Of a DNA stretch of 64,000 bases, positions 52,819-61,848 are shown in pieces. The translations under genes and the position numbers were made by a program. This DNA is from Bacteroides sp. (lineage in GTDB: Bacteria; Bacillota; Clostridia; Oscillospirales; Acutalibacteraceae). Numbering within the stretch: the first letter of the stretch is position 1; each line of letters opens with the position of its first letter. The notes under the pieces are model-generated. The model did no database searches, was not told the origin of the DNA, and was given only the letters and a program-made list of their open reading frames with translations. The DNA is taken from positions 62,001 through 126,000 of the forward strand of contig JAMPEQ010000008.1 of NCBI GenBank assembly GCA_023665085.1. The letters run 5' to 3'.

Positions 52819-54999
52819 ATGAGTATAAGAATTGCTCTTGCCGGTAATCCGAACAGCGGTAAAACGACTCTGTTTAATGCATTGACAGGCTCTAATCAGT
52901 ATGTTGGTAACTGGCCGGGTGTAACAGTAGAAAAGAAAGAGGGTAAGCTGAAAAAACACAGTGACGTTGTAATTGCTGACCTTCCTGGTATTTATTCATT
53001 ATCTCCATATACAATTGAAGAAATTGTTGCAAGAGATTATCTTATCAATGACAGACCTGAGGCTATCCTCAATATTATTGATGGTACAAACCTTGAAAGA
53101 AATCTTTATTTAACAACTCAGCTTGTTGAACTGGGAATACCTGTTGTGGTTGCAGTTAATATGATGGATGTTGTTAAGAAAAATGGCGACAAGATCAATA
53201 TTGCCGAACTTTCAAGACAGCTCGGATGCAAGGTTGTTGAAATTTCCGCTCTTAAGGGTACAGGCGTTATGGATGCAGCTCAAGCGGCTATTGATGCGGC
53301 AAATGGTGCAGCGGCTGTTCCTCAGCATAGTTTTTCAGGTGTTGTTGAGCATGCTCTTGCACATATAGAAGAGGCTGCCGTACATAATATGCCTGCTGAA
53401 CAGCAGCGTTGGTATGCTGTTAAGATTTTTGAAAGAGATGAAAAGGTTCTTGAAAAGCTCAATCTTGATAAATCTGTGCTTGCACATATAGAAGAGGATA
53501 TCAAGAGTGCTGAAGATGAACTTGATGATGATTCAGAAAGTATTATTACAAATGAAAGATATGTTTATATCGCATCAGTTATAAAAGGTTCTTACAAAAA
53601 GCAGAATTCAGGTAAACTTTCTATTTCTGATAAAATAGACAAAGTTGTTACTAACAGATTTTTAGGCTTGCCTATATTTGCTCTTGTGATGTTTGTTGTG
53701 TATTATGTATCTATGCAGACCGTAGGTGCAGCGGCAACAAATTGGGTAAATGATGTTTTGTTTGGAGAATGGATACCTGGTTTAATTGAAAAGCTCCTTG
53801 AAGGTCATATAGCTGATTGGCTTTACGGATTGATTCAGGATGGTATTGTAGCAGGTGTTGGTGCGGTTCTCGGCTTTGTTCCTCAGATGCTTGTTTTATT
53901 TATTCTTCTTGCATTCTTAGAAGGCTGCGGTTATATGAGCCGTGTTGCATTTGTAATGGATAGAATTTTCCGCAACTTCGGCTTGTCAGGTAAGTCATTT
54001 ATTCCTATGCTTATCGGTACAGGATGCGGTATTCCAGGCGTTATGGCATCAAGAACAATTGAAAATGAGCGTGACCGCCGAATGACTGTTATGACCACAA
54101 CATTTATTCCGTGCAGTGCTAAGCTTCCTATATTGGGACTTATTGCAGGTGCTTGCTTCGGTGAGTCCGGATTAGTTGCTACATCAGCATATTTTATTGG
54201 TGTTGCAGCAATTGTTATCTCAGGTATTATGCTTAAAAAGACAAAGATGTTTGCAGGAGATCCTGCACCATTTGTTATGGAGCTTCCTTCATATCATCTT
54301 CCTACAGTAAGCTATATCCTCCGCTCAATGTGGGAACGCGGATGGTCATTTATCAAAAAGGCAGGTACAATTATTACTCTTTCAACAATTGTTATCTGGT
54401 TCTTGCAGAGCTTCACCTTTACAGGCGGTTTACAGATGACTGATGATATGGATATTTCCATATTGGCTTATATAGGTAAAGCATTTGCATGGATTTTTGC
54501 TCCACTTGGATGGGGCGGCTGGCAGACAGCAGTTGCTGCAGTTACAGGTCTTATTGCTAAAGAAAATGTTGTAAGTACATTTGGTATACTTTATCATTTT
54601 GCCGGTGAAGAGCTTGCTGAAAACGGTAATGAAATCTGGACTGCATTTGCTCAGAATCTTTCAGAGCTTTCAGGTGGACACTTTGCTCTTGCAGGTTACT
54701 CATTTATGATATTCAATCTTCTCTGTGCTCCATGCTTTGCAGCTATAGGTGCTATAAAGAGAGAAATGAATAATGCTAAGTGGACATGGTTTGCAATCGG
54801 TTATCAGTGTGTATTTGCATATCTTATTTCTCTTATGGTATTCCAGTTTGGCTGTCTCTTTACAGGAGATGTTCATGTTGTAGGCCTTATCGCTGCTGTT
54901 ATTGTTCTTATTGGTATGCTTTATATGCTTTTCAGAAAGAATAAGTATGACAACAATAAATTAACAGTAAAAACTAAAAAGGCAAAGATAAAGAAATAG
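52819..54999 (+). CDS. feoB: Ferrous iron transporter FeoB
   Basis: 726 residues. N-terminal GTPase: G1 GNPNSGKT (9-16), G3 DLPGIYSL, G4 NMMD; then the helical regulatory domain and a membrane domain with two gate motifs, the first containing GTGCGIPGVMASRTIENERDRRMTVM and FIPCSAKLPIL. It imports Fe2+ across the cytoplasmic membrane. The C-terminus is basic (KTKKAKIKK). A Cys-rich membrane peptide gene follows after 11 bases. Confidence 0.97.
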   Translation: MSIRIALAGNPNSGKTTLFNALTGSNQYVGNWPGVTVEKKEGKLKKHSDVVIADLPGIYSLSPYTIEEIVARDYLINDRPEAILNIIDGTNLERNLYLTTQLVELGIPVVVAVNMMDVVKKNGDKINIAELSRQLGCKVVEISALKGTGVMDAAQAAIDAANGAAAVPQHSFSGVVEHALAHIEEAAVHNMPAEQQRWYAVKIFERDEKVLEKLNLDKSVLAHIEEDIKSAEDELDDDSESIITNERYVYIASVIKGSYKKQNSGKLSISDKIDKVVTNRFLGLPIFALVMFVVYYVSMQTVGAAATNWVNDVLFGEWIPGLIEKLLEGHIADWLYGLIQDGIVAGVGAVLGFVPQMLVLFILLAFLEGCGYMSRVAFVMDRIFRNFGLSGKSFIPMLIGTGCGIPGVMASRTIENERDRRMTVMTTTFIPCSAKLPILGLIAGACFGESGLVATSAYFIGVAAIVISGIMLKKTKMFAGDPAPFVMELPSYHLPTVSYILRSMWERGWSFIKKAGTIITLSTIVIWFLQSFTFTGGLQMTDDMDISILAYIGKAFAWIFAPLGWGGWQTAVAAVTGLIAKENVVSTFGILYHFAGEELAENGNEIWTAFAQNLSELSGGHFALAGYSFMIFNLLCAPCFAAIGAIKREMNNAKWTWFAIGYQCVFAYLISLMVFQFGCLFTGDVHVVGLIAAVIVLIGMLYMLFRKNKYDNNKLTVKTKKAKIKK

Positions 55000-55010
55000 A
55001 GAGGTTAATT

Positions 55011-55178
55011 ATGCTTAGCTTTTTAAAGGCAAATATATGGACAATTGTTGTATTGGCTTTGTTGATATTTGCTGTTGTTATGATTATAAGAAGTCTTATA
55101 AAAAATAAAAAGGAAGGCAAAAGTGCCTGTGGATGTAACTGCAGTGATTGCCATGGCTGCTGTACTCCTGAAAAATAA
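55011..55178 (+). CDS. FeoB-associated Cys-rich membrane peptide
   Basis: 55 residues. One membrane helix (IWTIVVLALLIFAVVMIIRS) is followed by a basic linker and a Cys-rich end (ACGCNCSDCHGCC, seven Cys). This matches the FeoB-associated Cys-rich membrane protein family found at the end of clostridial feo operons, thought to aid iron handling. SD GAGAGG is 6 bases before ATG. Confidence 0.88.
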   Translation: MLSFLKANIWTIVVLALLIFAVVMIIRSLIKNKKEGKSACGCNCSDCHGCCTPEK

Positions 55179-55191
55179 TTGTTTTATATAG

Positions 55192-55236
55192 AAAAAGCCG
55201 TTAGGATTTGTTATAATAATCTTAACGGCTTTTTTT
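55192..55236 (+). terminator. Terminator of the feo operon
   Basis: 17-pair stem 55192-55208/55218-55234 (AAAAAGCCGTTA side) with one G-U pair, followed by T residues. Confidence 0.9.
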
Positions 55237-55266
55237 ACGAAGTATATTTTTTGTATGAGGTACATT

Positions 55267-55950
55267 ATGTATAAAACAATATTATTCGATTTGGATGATA
55301 CTATATTCGATTTTAAGAAAAGTGAACGCTGCGCTTTAATAAAAACTTTTTGTCAGCTTGGAATTGAACCGAGTGACGATATTTTATCAAGATACAGTGT
55401 TATTAATCAGCAGCAGTGGAAAAGGCTGGAACTTGGAGAAATTTCACGTGAGCAGGTTAAAGTAGGGAGATACAAGCTTTTATTTGATGAATACGGAATA
55501 GATGAGCCGCCGGAAAAAACAACTGCAATTTATGAAAATAATCTTGCAGAAGGACATTATTTTATTGACGGTGCAGTTGAAATGCTGGAAGAGCTTTATA
55601 AGAATTTTTCTCTTTATCTGGTATCAAATGGTGCTAAGAAGGTTCAGGATGGCAGACTTGCCGATTCAGGAATTTCACATTTTTTTAAAAATATATTTAT
55701 ATCAGAAGTGATAGGGTTTGAAAAACCGTCAAAAGATTTTTTTGATTATTGTTTTAACAAAATTCCTAATGTTGATAAAAGCTGTACAATTATTATTGGT
55801 GACAGTCTTTCAAGTGATATAAAAGGCGGCAAAAATGCAGGAATAAGTACGATGTGGTTTAATCCGCATCATCAGGTTAATGATACTGATATTATTCCTG
55901 ATTATGAAATTTCTTCTCTTTCTGAAATAAAAGCTTTTTTGAATGGTTGA
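55267..55950 (+). CDS. HAD hydrolase, YjjG-like nucleotidase
   Basis: 227 residues. HAD motif I FDLDDTIFDF, motif II LVSNGAKKVQDGRL, motif III Lys in EKPSKDFFDY and motif IV IIGDSLSSDIKGG. Phrasing matches the YjjG subgroup, which dephosphorylates non-canonical pyrimidine nucleotides. ATG 55267 has GAGG 7 bases upstream; an ATG four codons earlier lacks spacing. Confidence 0.9.
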   Translation: MYKTILFDLDDTIFDFKKSERCALIKTFCQLGIEPSDDILSRYSVINQQQWKRLELGEISREQVKVGRYKLLFDEYGIDEPPEKTTAIYENNLAEGHYFIDGAVEMLEELYKNFSLYLVSNGAKKVQDGRLADSGISHFFKNIFISEVIGFEKPSKDFFDYCFNKIPNVDKSCTIIIGDSLSSDIKGGKNAGISTMWFNPHHQVNDTDIIPDYEISSLSEIKAFLNG

Positions 55951-55991
55951 CAAAATTTGATAATAGTATTATAATACACTCAACTTAATAA

Positions 55992-56113
55992 GTCAGGGGT
56001 GCTTTAGGTTTATCCTTTAGCTGAGATTATACCCTTCGAACCGAGCATTAGTATGGACGGTGAGACGAGATATGACAGTTATTCATCCCCTATTTTATAG
56101 GGGATTTTTTCTT
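55992..56113 (+). promoter_or_regulatory. TPP-type riboswitch with atypical 3' arm and terminator, upstream of thiT
   Basis: P1 GTCA/TGAC (55992-55995 with 56073-56076) and P2 GGGT/ACCC (about 55997-56000 with 56031-56034). A P3-like arm and the invariant CTGAGA (56021-56026) that grips the pyrimidine of TPP are also present. After GAACC, the usual TGAT and GCGTAGGGA elements are missing. A hairpin ACCG-AG-CAT-TAGT-ATG-GA-CGGT (56040-56061) stands instead. A terminator follows: ATCCCCTAT/ATAGGGGAT then TTTTTT (about 56084-56112). Control is by transcription termination before thiT. Confidence 0.85.
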
Positions 56114-56149
56114 TTGACTTATTATGAATAATAGGAAAGGAGAAAAATT

Positions 56150-56746
56150 ATGGCTGAAAAAAGTTCAATAAACAATACAAGAAAGCTTGCTGAAACAGCA
56201 ATTATGCTGGCTCTGGCAGTGGCACTTTCATATGTTAAAATTTTGGATTTGCCTATGGGTGGCTCTATTACATTGTTCAGTCAGGTTCCGATTATAATTA
56301 TCGGTTACCGTTATGGCTGGAAATGGGGTATTTCAACAGGCGTTCTTTATGGTGTTCTTGAAATGCTTTTGCAGGGACTTGGCAATTTTGCTTATGTAAA
56401 AGGTTTTGTTGCATATCTGATTCTTATTCTTGCTGATTATGTATTGGCATTTATGAGCCTTGGTCTTGGCGGTGCAATGTTTAAAAAATTGAAAAATCAG
56501 GCAGCAGCTCTTGGTTTAGGTGCATTTGTTGCCTCTCTGCTTCGCTTTATCTGCCACTTTGTTTCCGGTGTGACTATCTGGGGCGAATATGCAGATGGAT
56601 GGCAGTCAGTTTGGAAGTATAGTGCTTCATACAACGGCTCATATATGGCTGCTGAAGCAGCAATAACAATTGTCGGTGTTGTACTTCTTAGTACTGTGCT
56701 TGATTTCTCTGTAGCAGATCTCAAGAAAAAGAAGAAAAGTAAATGA
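56150..56746 (+). CDS. thiT: Thiamine transporter S component ThiT
   Basis: 198 residues, six predicted membrane helices. ThiT fingerprints are IIIIGYRYGWKWGISTGVLYG, LQGLGNFAYVKGF, ADYVLAFMSLGLGG and RFICHFVSGVTIWGEYA, with the later YSASYNGSYMAAEAAIT. It binds thiamine outside and works with the EcfA/EcfT module. SD AAAGGAG is upstream. A thiamine-type riboswitch precedes it. Confidence 0.95.
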   Translation: MAEKSSINNTRKLAETAIMLALAVALSYVKILDLPMGGSITLFSQVPIIIIGYRYGWKWGISTGVLYGVLEMLLQGLGNFAYVKGFVAYLILILADYVLAFMSLGLGGAMFKKLKNQAAALGLGAFVASLLRFICHFVSGVTIWGEYADGWQSVWKYSASYNGSYMAAEAAITIVGVVLLSTVLDFSVADLKKKKKSK

Positions 56747-56794
56747 TTTAGGCAATAATTAGAATGCATTTGGCAAAATACATAAACATCTATA

Positions 56795-56837
56795 AAAACA
56801 CATCCCATTGTTCTTAGAACAATGGGATGTGTTTTGT
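56795..56837. terminator. Bidirectional terminator
   Basis: 19-pair perfect stem (56795-56813/56817-56835), 3-base loop, with A and T tracts. Serves thiT (+) and the convergent GH95 gene (-). Confidence 0.92.
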
Positions 56838-56841
56838 GCTT

Positions 56842-58923
56842 TTATATTCTTTTGCCGTTTTTGAAGGAATAAGATATTTCTTTTCCGCCGTATGTTTTTA
56901 GTCCTTTTATAGATCCGGTCCATTCGTTTGGAATTGCCTCATTTCTAAGCATTTCTGCAATGCCTGCACATATTCCGAAATTGCCGTCAATCTGAAACGG
57001 CGGGTGAGCATCAAAAAGATTTGGATACGAACCACCCTTTTGTCCATGCTTGGCAAGAGGACTGATATATCTCAGCTGTTGTTTAATTAGTCTGTACGCA
57101 TTTTCAGCATTTCCTATTCTTGCCCAAAGACATGTTTTCCAGCCAAGTGACCAGCCTGTTCCGGCAAAGCCTCTTTTATATAGTGACTGTTCTGCGGCCT
57201 TGTTAAGCTCCTTGCTCTGAATTCGGTGAGAAGGATAAATGCAGTACAGATGACTTACGTGCCTGTGATGTATTTCTGTTTCTTCAAAATCTTCAGCCCA
57301 TTCAGGTATTCTGCCGTCTTTTGCCGGATTTACCTGATCAATTTCAGGCGCATCAATACCAAGCTCTCTGCAGTTTTCAAAGAAATCAAAAATAATTTCT
57401 CTGTCCATAGATGTCATATAGCTGAGTGATGATGTTACACCATTGTCACTGAATGTATTTTCAGGACTTATTGACGGACAGGTTACCAGCTCTCCGTTAT
57501 ATTCAATCAGATAATCCTTTAAAAAAGCAAGTGATTTTTTATACATGCTGATAAGTTTTTCTTTAAAATCTTTATCGCAAGTATATAAATAATGCTCGTA
57601 AAGCTGATTAAGTATCCATAACAGGCTCATATTCCATGGCCCGTATTGAGTTGAATCACCATCACCGTCAGGATATCCTGCAGGCTGTGTCATACCCCAT
57701 ATATCTGTGTTATGATGTGCACATGAGCCGCTGCAGTTGTAATAGCATTTTGCAGTCTGCTCACCTTTTTTTGTAAGAATTTCGGCAAGCTCAACGAGAG
57801 GTTCAAAGCATTCACTGAGATTAGCTATGTCGGTACACCAGTAATTCATTTGGGTATTAATATTAATAGTGTATCCTGAAGACCATGGTGCTCTGAGATG
57901 AGTGTTCCAAATTCCCTGCAGGGTGGTTGCCTTTGTTCCTGCTCGTGATGAAGAAATGGTAAGATATCGTCCGTAATTAAATAAAAGTGCCACAAGACCG
58001 TAATCATTACCTGTTTTGTTCATCTTCTTAATTCTTTTATTAGTGGGCAGGTCATCTTTTCCGCCGTCAAGCTGAAATTCTACTCTGTTATAAAGCTTTT
58101 CAAAGTCGTCAATATGTTCACTTTTTAAAGCATCATATGGCTTAATGTTTTCAAAATATCCGAATGCACGTTCTAAGGCATTTGCTGTAGGCATTGAAAA
58201 TGCATCAATAAAAGATGTGGCGAGAGATACAAGCAGAGTAATCTCGTTTTGATTTGTTACCTTAATGCAGTCATCTTCAAATATAGCGTTGCCAAGCACT
58301 TTTACAGCACCGCAGAAGCTCATACCTTTATCACCCTGTACAACGCTTGGTGGTTTGTTATAGTATGGCGGCATGCACACTTCCGGTGCACTGCCTTCAA
58401 TAACAAGTGCATCTTCTTTAGTTCTTACATTGCTTTTTAGCTGACTGTCAAGTTTTACATCAAAGCTGACAGCTTTAGTGCTTTTGATGCTAATTACTAA
58501 AAGCTGTGCGGGATGTGAAACAAAAACGGTTTCACAAAAGCCGTCTGCTTCAACCTTTGCAATACCTTTTGAAATATCAAGACTTCTGCGATAGTGCTTT
58601 TTAGGTGCGTTTTTGTATTCAATTATCAAATTTCCGAAGGGAAGATAAGCATCTGACCAGAAGCCGTGCATATTTTTATTCATAATATCTTTGGCTTTAT
58701 TGTATTCTTTGGCAAAAACAGCTTTTCTTACATCCTCCAGATAATTAAAGGCATCTTTTGTATTTCTGTCTGCCGGATAGCCGGACCACAATGTGTCTTC
58801 GTTAAGCGTAATTCTTTCTTTTTTCAGATTACCGAAAACCATTGCTCCGATACGGCCGTTTCCTACAGGCAGTGCCTGTTCAAAATATTTGGCTTTTTTG
58901 TTATAAAATAATAAATTTTCCAT
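56842..58923 (-). CDS. Family 95 glycoside hydrolase (alpha-L-fucosidase-like)
   Basis: 693 residues, no signal peptide. The N-terminal domain shows [15 protein letters not shown] and [14 protein letters not shown]. The (alpha/alpha)6 barrel shows [37 protein letters not shown], with the conserved Asn-Asp catalytic region, [14 protein letters not shown] and [10 protein letters not shown]95 enzymes release alpha-1,2-fucose, or less often galactose, from host or plant glycans. ATG 58923 sits 6 bases after a perfect -10 and has no SD, suggesting a leaderless mRNA. Confidence 0.92.
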   Translation of the reverse strand: MENLLFYNKKAKYFEQALPVGNGRIGAMVFGNLKKERITLNEDTLWSGYPADRNTKDAFNYLEDVRKAVFAKEYNKAKDIMNKNMHGFWSDAYLPFGNLIIEYKNAPKKHYRRSLDISKGIAKVEADGFCETVFVSHPAQLLVISIKSTKAVSFDVKLDSQLKSNVRTKEDALVIEGSAPEVCMPPYYNKPPSVVQGDKGMSFCGAVKVLGNAIFEDDCIKVTNQNEITLLVSLATSFIDAFSMPTANALERAFGYFENIKPYDALKSEHIDDFEKLYNRVEFQLDGGKDDLPTNKRIKKMNKTGNDYGLVALLFNYGRYLTISSSRAGTKATTLQGIWNTHLRAPWSSGYTININTQMNYWCTDIANLSECFEPLVELAEILTKKGEQTAKCYYNCSGSCAHHNTDIWGMTQPAGYPDGDGDSTQYGPWNMSLLWILNQLYEHYLYTCDKDFKEKLISMYKKSLAFLKDYLIEYNGELVTCPSISPENTFSDNGVTSSLSYMTSMDREIIFDFFENCRELGIDAPEIDQVNPAKDGRIPEWAEDFEETEIHHRHVSHLYCIYPSHRIQSKELNKAAEQSLYKRGFAGTGWSLGWKTCLWARIGNAENAYRLIKQQLRYISPLAKHGQKGGSYPNLFDAHPPFQIDGNFGICAGIAEMLRNEAIPNEWTGSIKGLKTYGGKEISYSFKNGKRI

Positions 58924-58929
58924 ATCTTG

Positions 58930-58958
58930 ATTATAAATTAGCAAAAGAAAAATTGCAA
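58930..58958 (-). promoter_or_regulatory. Promoter of GH95, leaderless arrangement
   Basis: On the - strand: TTGCAA (58958-58953), a 17-base spacer and TATAAT (58935-58930). The ATG begins 6 bases after the -10, at the expected transcription start. Confidence 0.75.
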
Positions 58959-59011
58959 CATATTTTTATTTATGCTACAATAAAATAAAAAGGGGTTATC
59001 TATAGCCGAGG

Positions 59012-59058
59012 TGCCGTAACGAATGTTTTGAAATTAAGTAAAAACAATCGTTACGGCA
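59012..59058 (+). other. Long hairpin upstream of tnpV
   Basis: TGCCGTAACGA (59012-59022) pairs with TCGTTACGGCA (59048-59058). After one A-A mismatch, TGTTTT pairs with AAAACA, leaving an 11-base loop. TTTTGCATTTT follows, so it could terminate transcription. It lies in the 190-base space before tnpV and may belong to the former mobile element. Confidence 0.6.
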
Positions 59059-59113
59059 TTTTGCATTTTACAAAAATAGACTAAAGATAATTATAATATT
59101 GGAGGAAAATGCA

Positions 59114-59485
59114 ATGAAATCATTATATGAAGAATTAAACGGAAGCTATGTTGAAGTTGGAGGTGTTCAAATTCCTGCACTTGTATCAACTGATACAAAT
59201 TACGAAATAGGCTTTTGGGGACAAAGACATAGGGAGTATTTGAAAGAACATCATAGAGTTATATATTTCAATTTGCTAACACAATGTAAGCTTAATTCAT
59301 ATTTGCACAATATTGATGTTAGAGCAAAGGAACGATACGATTTGCTTGTCAAACAGCTTGCAGAAACGCAAGGGATAACCGAACAACTCAAGGCTGACGA
59401 TATGATAGTTTGGGTTGGCTCTATGAACAATATCGCTAATCAAGTAAGAGAAATAGTGTATAAAGAAATTATATATAAATACTAA
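59114..59485 (+). CDS. tnpV: TnpV-family transposon protein
   Basis: 123 residues. The TnpV pattern is clear: SLYEELNGSYVEVGGVQIPAL, IGFWGQRHREYLKEHHRVIYFNLLTQCKLNSYL, TEQLKADDMIVWVGSMNNIANQVREIVYKEIIY. TnpV proteins occur in Tn4451-like and other clostridial mobile elements; their role is unclear. Here it is alone, without a recombinase, so it marks an element remnant. ATG 59114 has SD GGAGGA 8 bases upstream. Confidence 0.85.
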   Translation: MKSLYEELNGSYVEVGGVQIPALVSTDTNYEIGFWGQRHREYLKEHHRVIYFNLLTQCKLNSYLHNIDVRAKERYDLLVKQLAETQGITEQLKADDMIVWVGSMNNIANQVREIVYKEIIYKY

Positions 59486-59496
59486 ATGCAAAAGGG

Positions 59497-59538
59497 GTAG
59501 GCGTACTGTAAAATAATACGGTCGCCTACCTCAATTTT
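59497..59538 (+). terminator. Hairpin terminator after tnpV
   Basis: GGTAGGCG (59497-59504) with CGCCTACC (59523-59530), extended inside by ACTGTA/TACGGT, then TCAATTTTG. Confidence 0.65.
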
Positions 59539-59564
59539 GTAGAAAAATAATAAGTTGTATTTAA

Positions 59565-60740
59565 TTAGATTAATGATTTACGCAGAATTTCAATGCCTGC
59601 ATCTATTTCATTTTTCGTTATATTTAATGGTGGGAGAAGACGAAGTTTATCTTTGGCAGTTAAAATTAGGAGCCCGTTTTCAACACATTTTTCAGCCACG
59701 GTGTGAACATCTAAAATTCTGTCTAATGTAATACCGAGCATAAGACCTAAACCTGATACCTTCATAACACAAGGCAAGGACATTATGCATTCCTTTAAAT
59801 ATTTACCTTTTGATTTTACATCTTCAAGGAACTCATCATCGGAGATTTTTCGTACAACTTCTATTGCACCTGCACAGACAACGGGATTACCACCAAATGT
59901 TGAGCCATGCTGACCGAAATTGAGAACGCTCTGTGTTTGTTCATCCATAAGAACAGCACCTATCGGAAGTCCTGCTCCCAAGCCCTTTGCAAGTGTAATA
60001 ATGTTCGGATGAATACCGTATTGCTCACAGCATAAAAAGGTTCCTGTTCTGCCGACACCTGTCTGCACCTCGTCAACAATCAGCAGAATATCATTTTCCT
60101 TACAAAGCTGTTCAATAAATTTTACATATTCTTTATCTAATACAGTTACTCCGCCCTCACCCTGAACAAGCTCAATCATAACTGCACATACAGATGAATC
60201 CACAGATTTTTTCAGGCTATCTTTATCATTAACAGGTACATACTTAAAGCCTTGTGTAAAAGGGTGAAAATGATGATGAAACATTTCCTGCCCTGTTGCA
60301 GAAAGCGTGGTAATTGTTCTGCCGTGGAAAGAATTTTCAAGTGTGATTATATTATAACAATCAGCACCATTTTTATCTGTTCCATACTTTCTTGCAATTT
60401 TGATAGCACCCTCATTTGCCTCTGCACCTGAGTTTCCAAAGAACACTTTAGAATAACCTGTCAGCTGACAAAGACGCCTTGCAAGCAGTGCATCCGGAAC
60501 TGTGTAAAACAAATTTGATGTATGCTGCAATTCATTGATTTGTGCAGTAACTGCATTTGACCAGTCATAATCACAGAAACCAAGCGAATTTGTGCCGATA
60601 CCACTGCCAAAGTCAATATATTTTTTGCCATCCAAATCTGTGCAGACAGCTCCGTGACCATTTAATAAAGCAATCGAAAAACGGTTATATGTATTGGCAA
60701 CATATTCGTTATCTATGCCAATCAAATCATTGCTGTTCAT
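59565..60740 (-). CDS. argD: Class III aminotransferase, acetylornithine-aminotransferase-like
   Basis: 391 residues, fold type I class III. Features: GKKYIDFGSGIGTNSLGF, FFGNSGAEANEGAIKIARKY, SFHGRTITTLSATGQ, VDEVQTGVGRTGTF and the PLP lysine in TLAKGLGAGLPIGA. These fit ArgD, which aminates N-acetylglutamate semialdehyde, but no arg biosynthetic gene is near. It is coupled (14-base overlap) to serC, so it may serve another pathway in this cluster. Confidence 0.88.
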   Translation of the reverse strand: MNSNDLIGIDNEYVANTYNRFSIALLNGHGAVCTDLDGKKYIDFGSGIGTNSLGFCDYDWSNAVTAQINELQHTSNLFYTVPDALLARRLCQLTGYSKVFFGNSGAEANEGAIKIARKYGTDKNGADCYNIITLENSFHGRTITTLSATGQEMFHHHFHPFTQGFKYVPVNDKDSLKKSVDSSVCAVMIELVQGEGGVTVLDKEYVKFIEQLCKENDILLIVDEVQTGVGRTGTFLCCEQYGIHPNIITLAKGLGAGLPIGAVLMDEQTQSVLNFGQHGSTFGGNPVVCAGAIEVVRKISDDEFLEDVKSKGKYLKECIMSLPCVMKVSGLGLMLGITLDRILDVHTVAEKCVENGLLILTAKDKLRLLPPLNITKNEIDAGIEILRKSLI

Positions 60741-61824
60741 AATGACCACCACTTTTCTCAAATTCCTTCATAAAGTCAACAAGGTGCTGGACACCTTCAA
60801 TCGGCATAGCATTATACAAGCTTGCACGCATTCCACCGATAGCTCTGTGACCTTTAATGCTGACAATATTATTCTGTGATGCTGCATTGACGAAAGCAGT
60901 GTCTAATTCTTTTGAGTCAGTACGGAATGTCACATTCATTAATGAACGGCTATCCTTTTCTGCAAGACCGTGGAACATAGTGCTGCTATCCAAATAATTA
61001 TATAGAATTGCTGCTTTTCCCTCATTAATTTGCTTCATTTTTTCAAGACCGCCAAGGGACTGAATCCACTTAATAACCTTGCCAACAAGATAAATATTGT
61101 AGGTTGGAGGAGTATTATACATAGAGCCTTTATCAAAATGTGTTTTATAACGCAGCATTGTCGGCGTACCCGCTAATACAGTATCGGAAATCAGGTCTTT
61201 TCTGATAATCGCAATTACAAGACCTGCAGGTCCTAAATTCTTCTGAACACCACCAAAAAGCATATCATAATCAGATACATTTATAGGCTCTGACAAAAAG
61301 CAGGAGGATATATCATTGATTAAGATCTTGCCGTTACTATTCGGTCTAGTGTGAAATTTTGTTCCGTAAATCGTATTGTTTTCGCACATATACAAGTAGT
61401 CGGAATCTTTAGAAATATCCAAATTACTGCAATCCGGTATATACGAAAAATCTTTATCCTTAGATGAGGCTGCAATATGAACATCACCAAATAATTGAGC
61501 CTCTTTATAAGCTGCTTCAGCCCAGTAGCCTGTAACAATATAGTCAGCCTTACGGTTGCGCATAAAGTTCATCGGAATCATTGAAAACTGAAGTGATGTT
61601 CCGCCCTGTAGAAACAGAATTTCATAATCGTCAGGAATATTCATTAACGCTTTTAAATCGCTCTTGGTTTCATCAATAATCGACTGAAACAAAGCTGAAC
61701 GATGACTGATTTCCATAACAGACATACCACTGTTTTTATAGTTTAGCATTTCGTCTGCTGCTTCCTGTAAGACTGTTTCAGGTAAAACAGCAGGACCGGC
61801 AGAAAAATTATATGTGTTTCTCAT
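60727..61824 (-). CDS. serC: Phosphoserine aminotransferase
   Basis: 365 residues. MRNTYNFSAGPAVLPETVLQ, SGMSVMEISHRS, FLQGGTSLQF, the PLP lysine in FGGVQKNLGPAGL, and RASLYNAMPIEGVQHLVDFM at the end are SerC hallmarks. It converts 3-phosphohydroxypyruvate to phosphoserine, and can also act in pyridoxine synthesis. ATG 61824 has SD GGAGG 8 bases upstream. No serA or serB is adjacent in the window. Confidence 0.95.
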   Translation of the reverse strand: MRNTYNFSAGPAVLPETVLQEAADEMLNYKNSGMSVMEISHRSALFQSIIDETKSDLKALMNIPDDYEILFLQGGTSLQFSMIPMNFMRNRKADYIVTGYWAEAAYKEAQLFGDVHIAASSKDKDFSYIPDCSNLDISKDSDYLYMCENNTIYGTKFHTRPNSNGKILINDISSCFLSEPINVSDYDMLFGGVQKNLGPAGLVIAIIRKDLISDTVLAGTPTMLRYKTHFDKGSMYNTPPTYNIYLVGKVIKWIQSLGGLEKMKQINEGKAAILYNYLDSSTMFHGLAEKDSRSLMNVTFRTDSKELDTAFVNAASQNNIVSIKGHRAIGGMRASLYNAMPIEGVQHLVDFMKEFEKSGGHYEQQ

Positions 61825-61848
61825 TTTTATTACCTCCAAATTTAAATA

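Noticed and set aside
59565-60740. Arginine biosynthesis operon
   Set aside because: Only the ArgD-like gene is present; no argB, C, F, G, H or J in the window.
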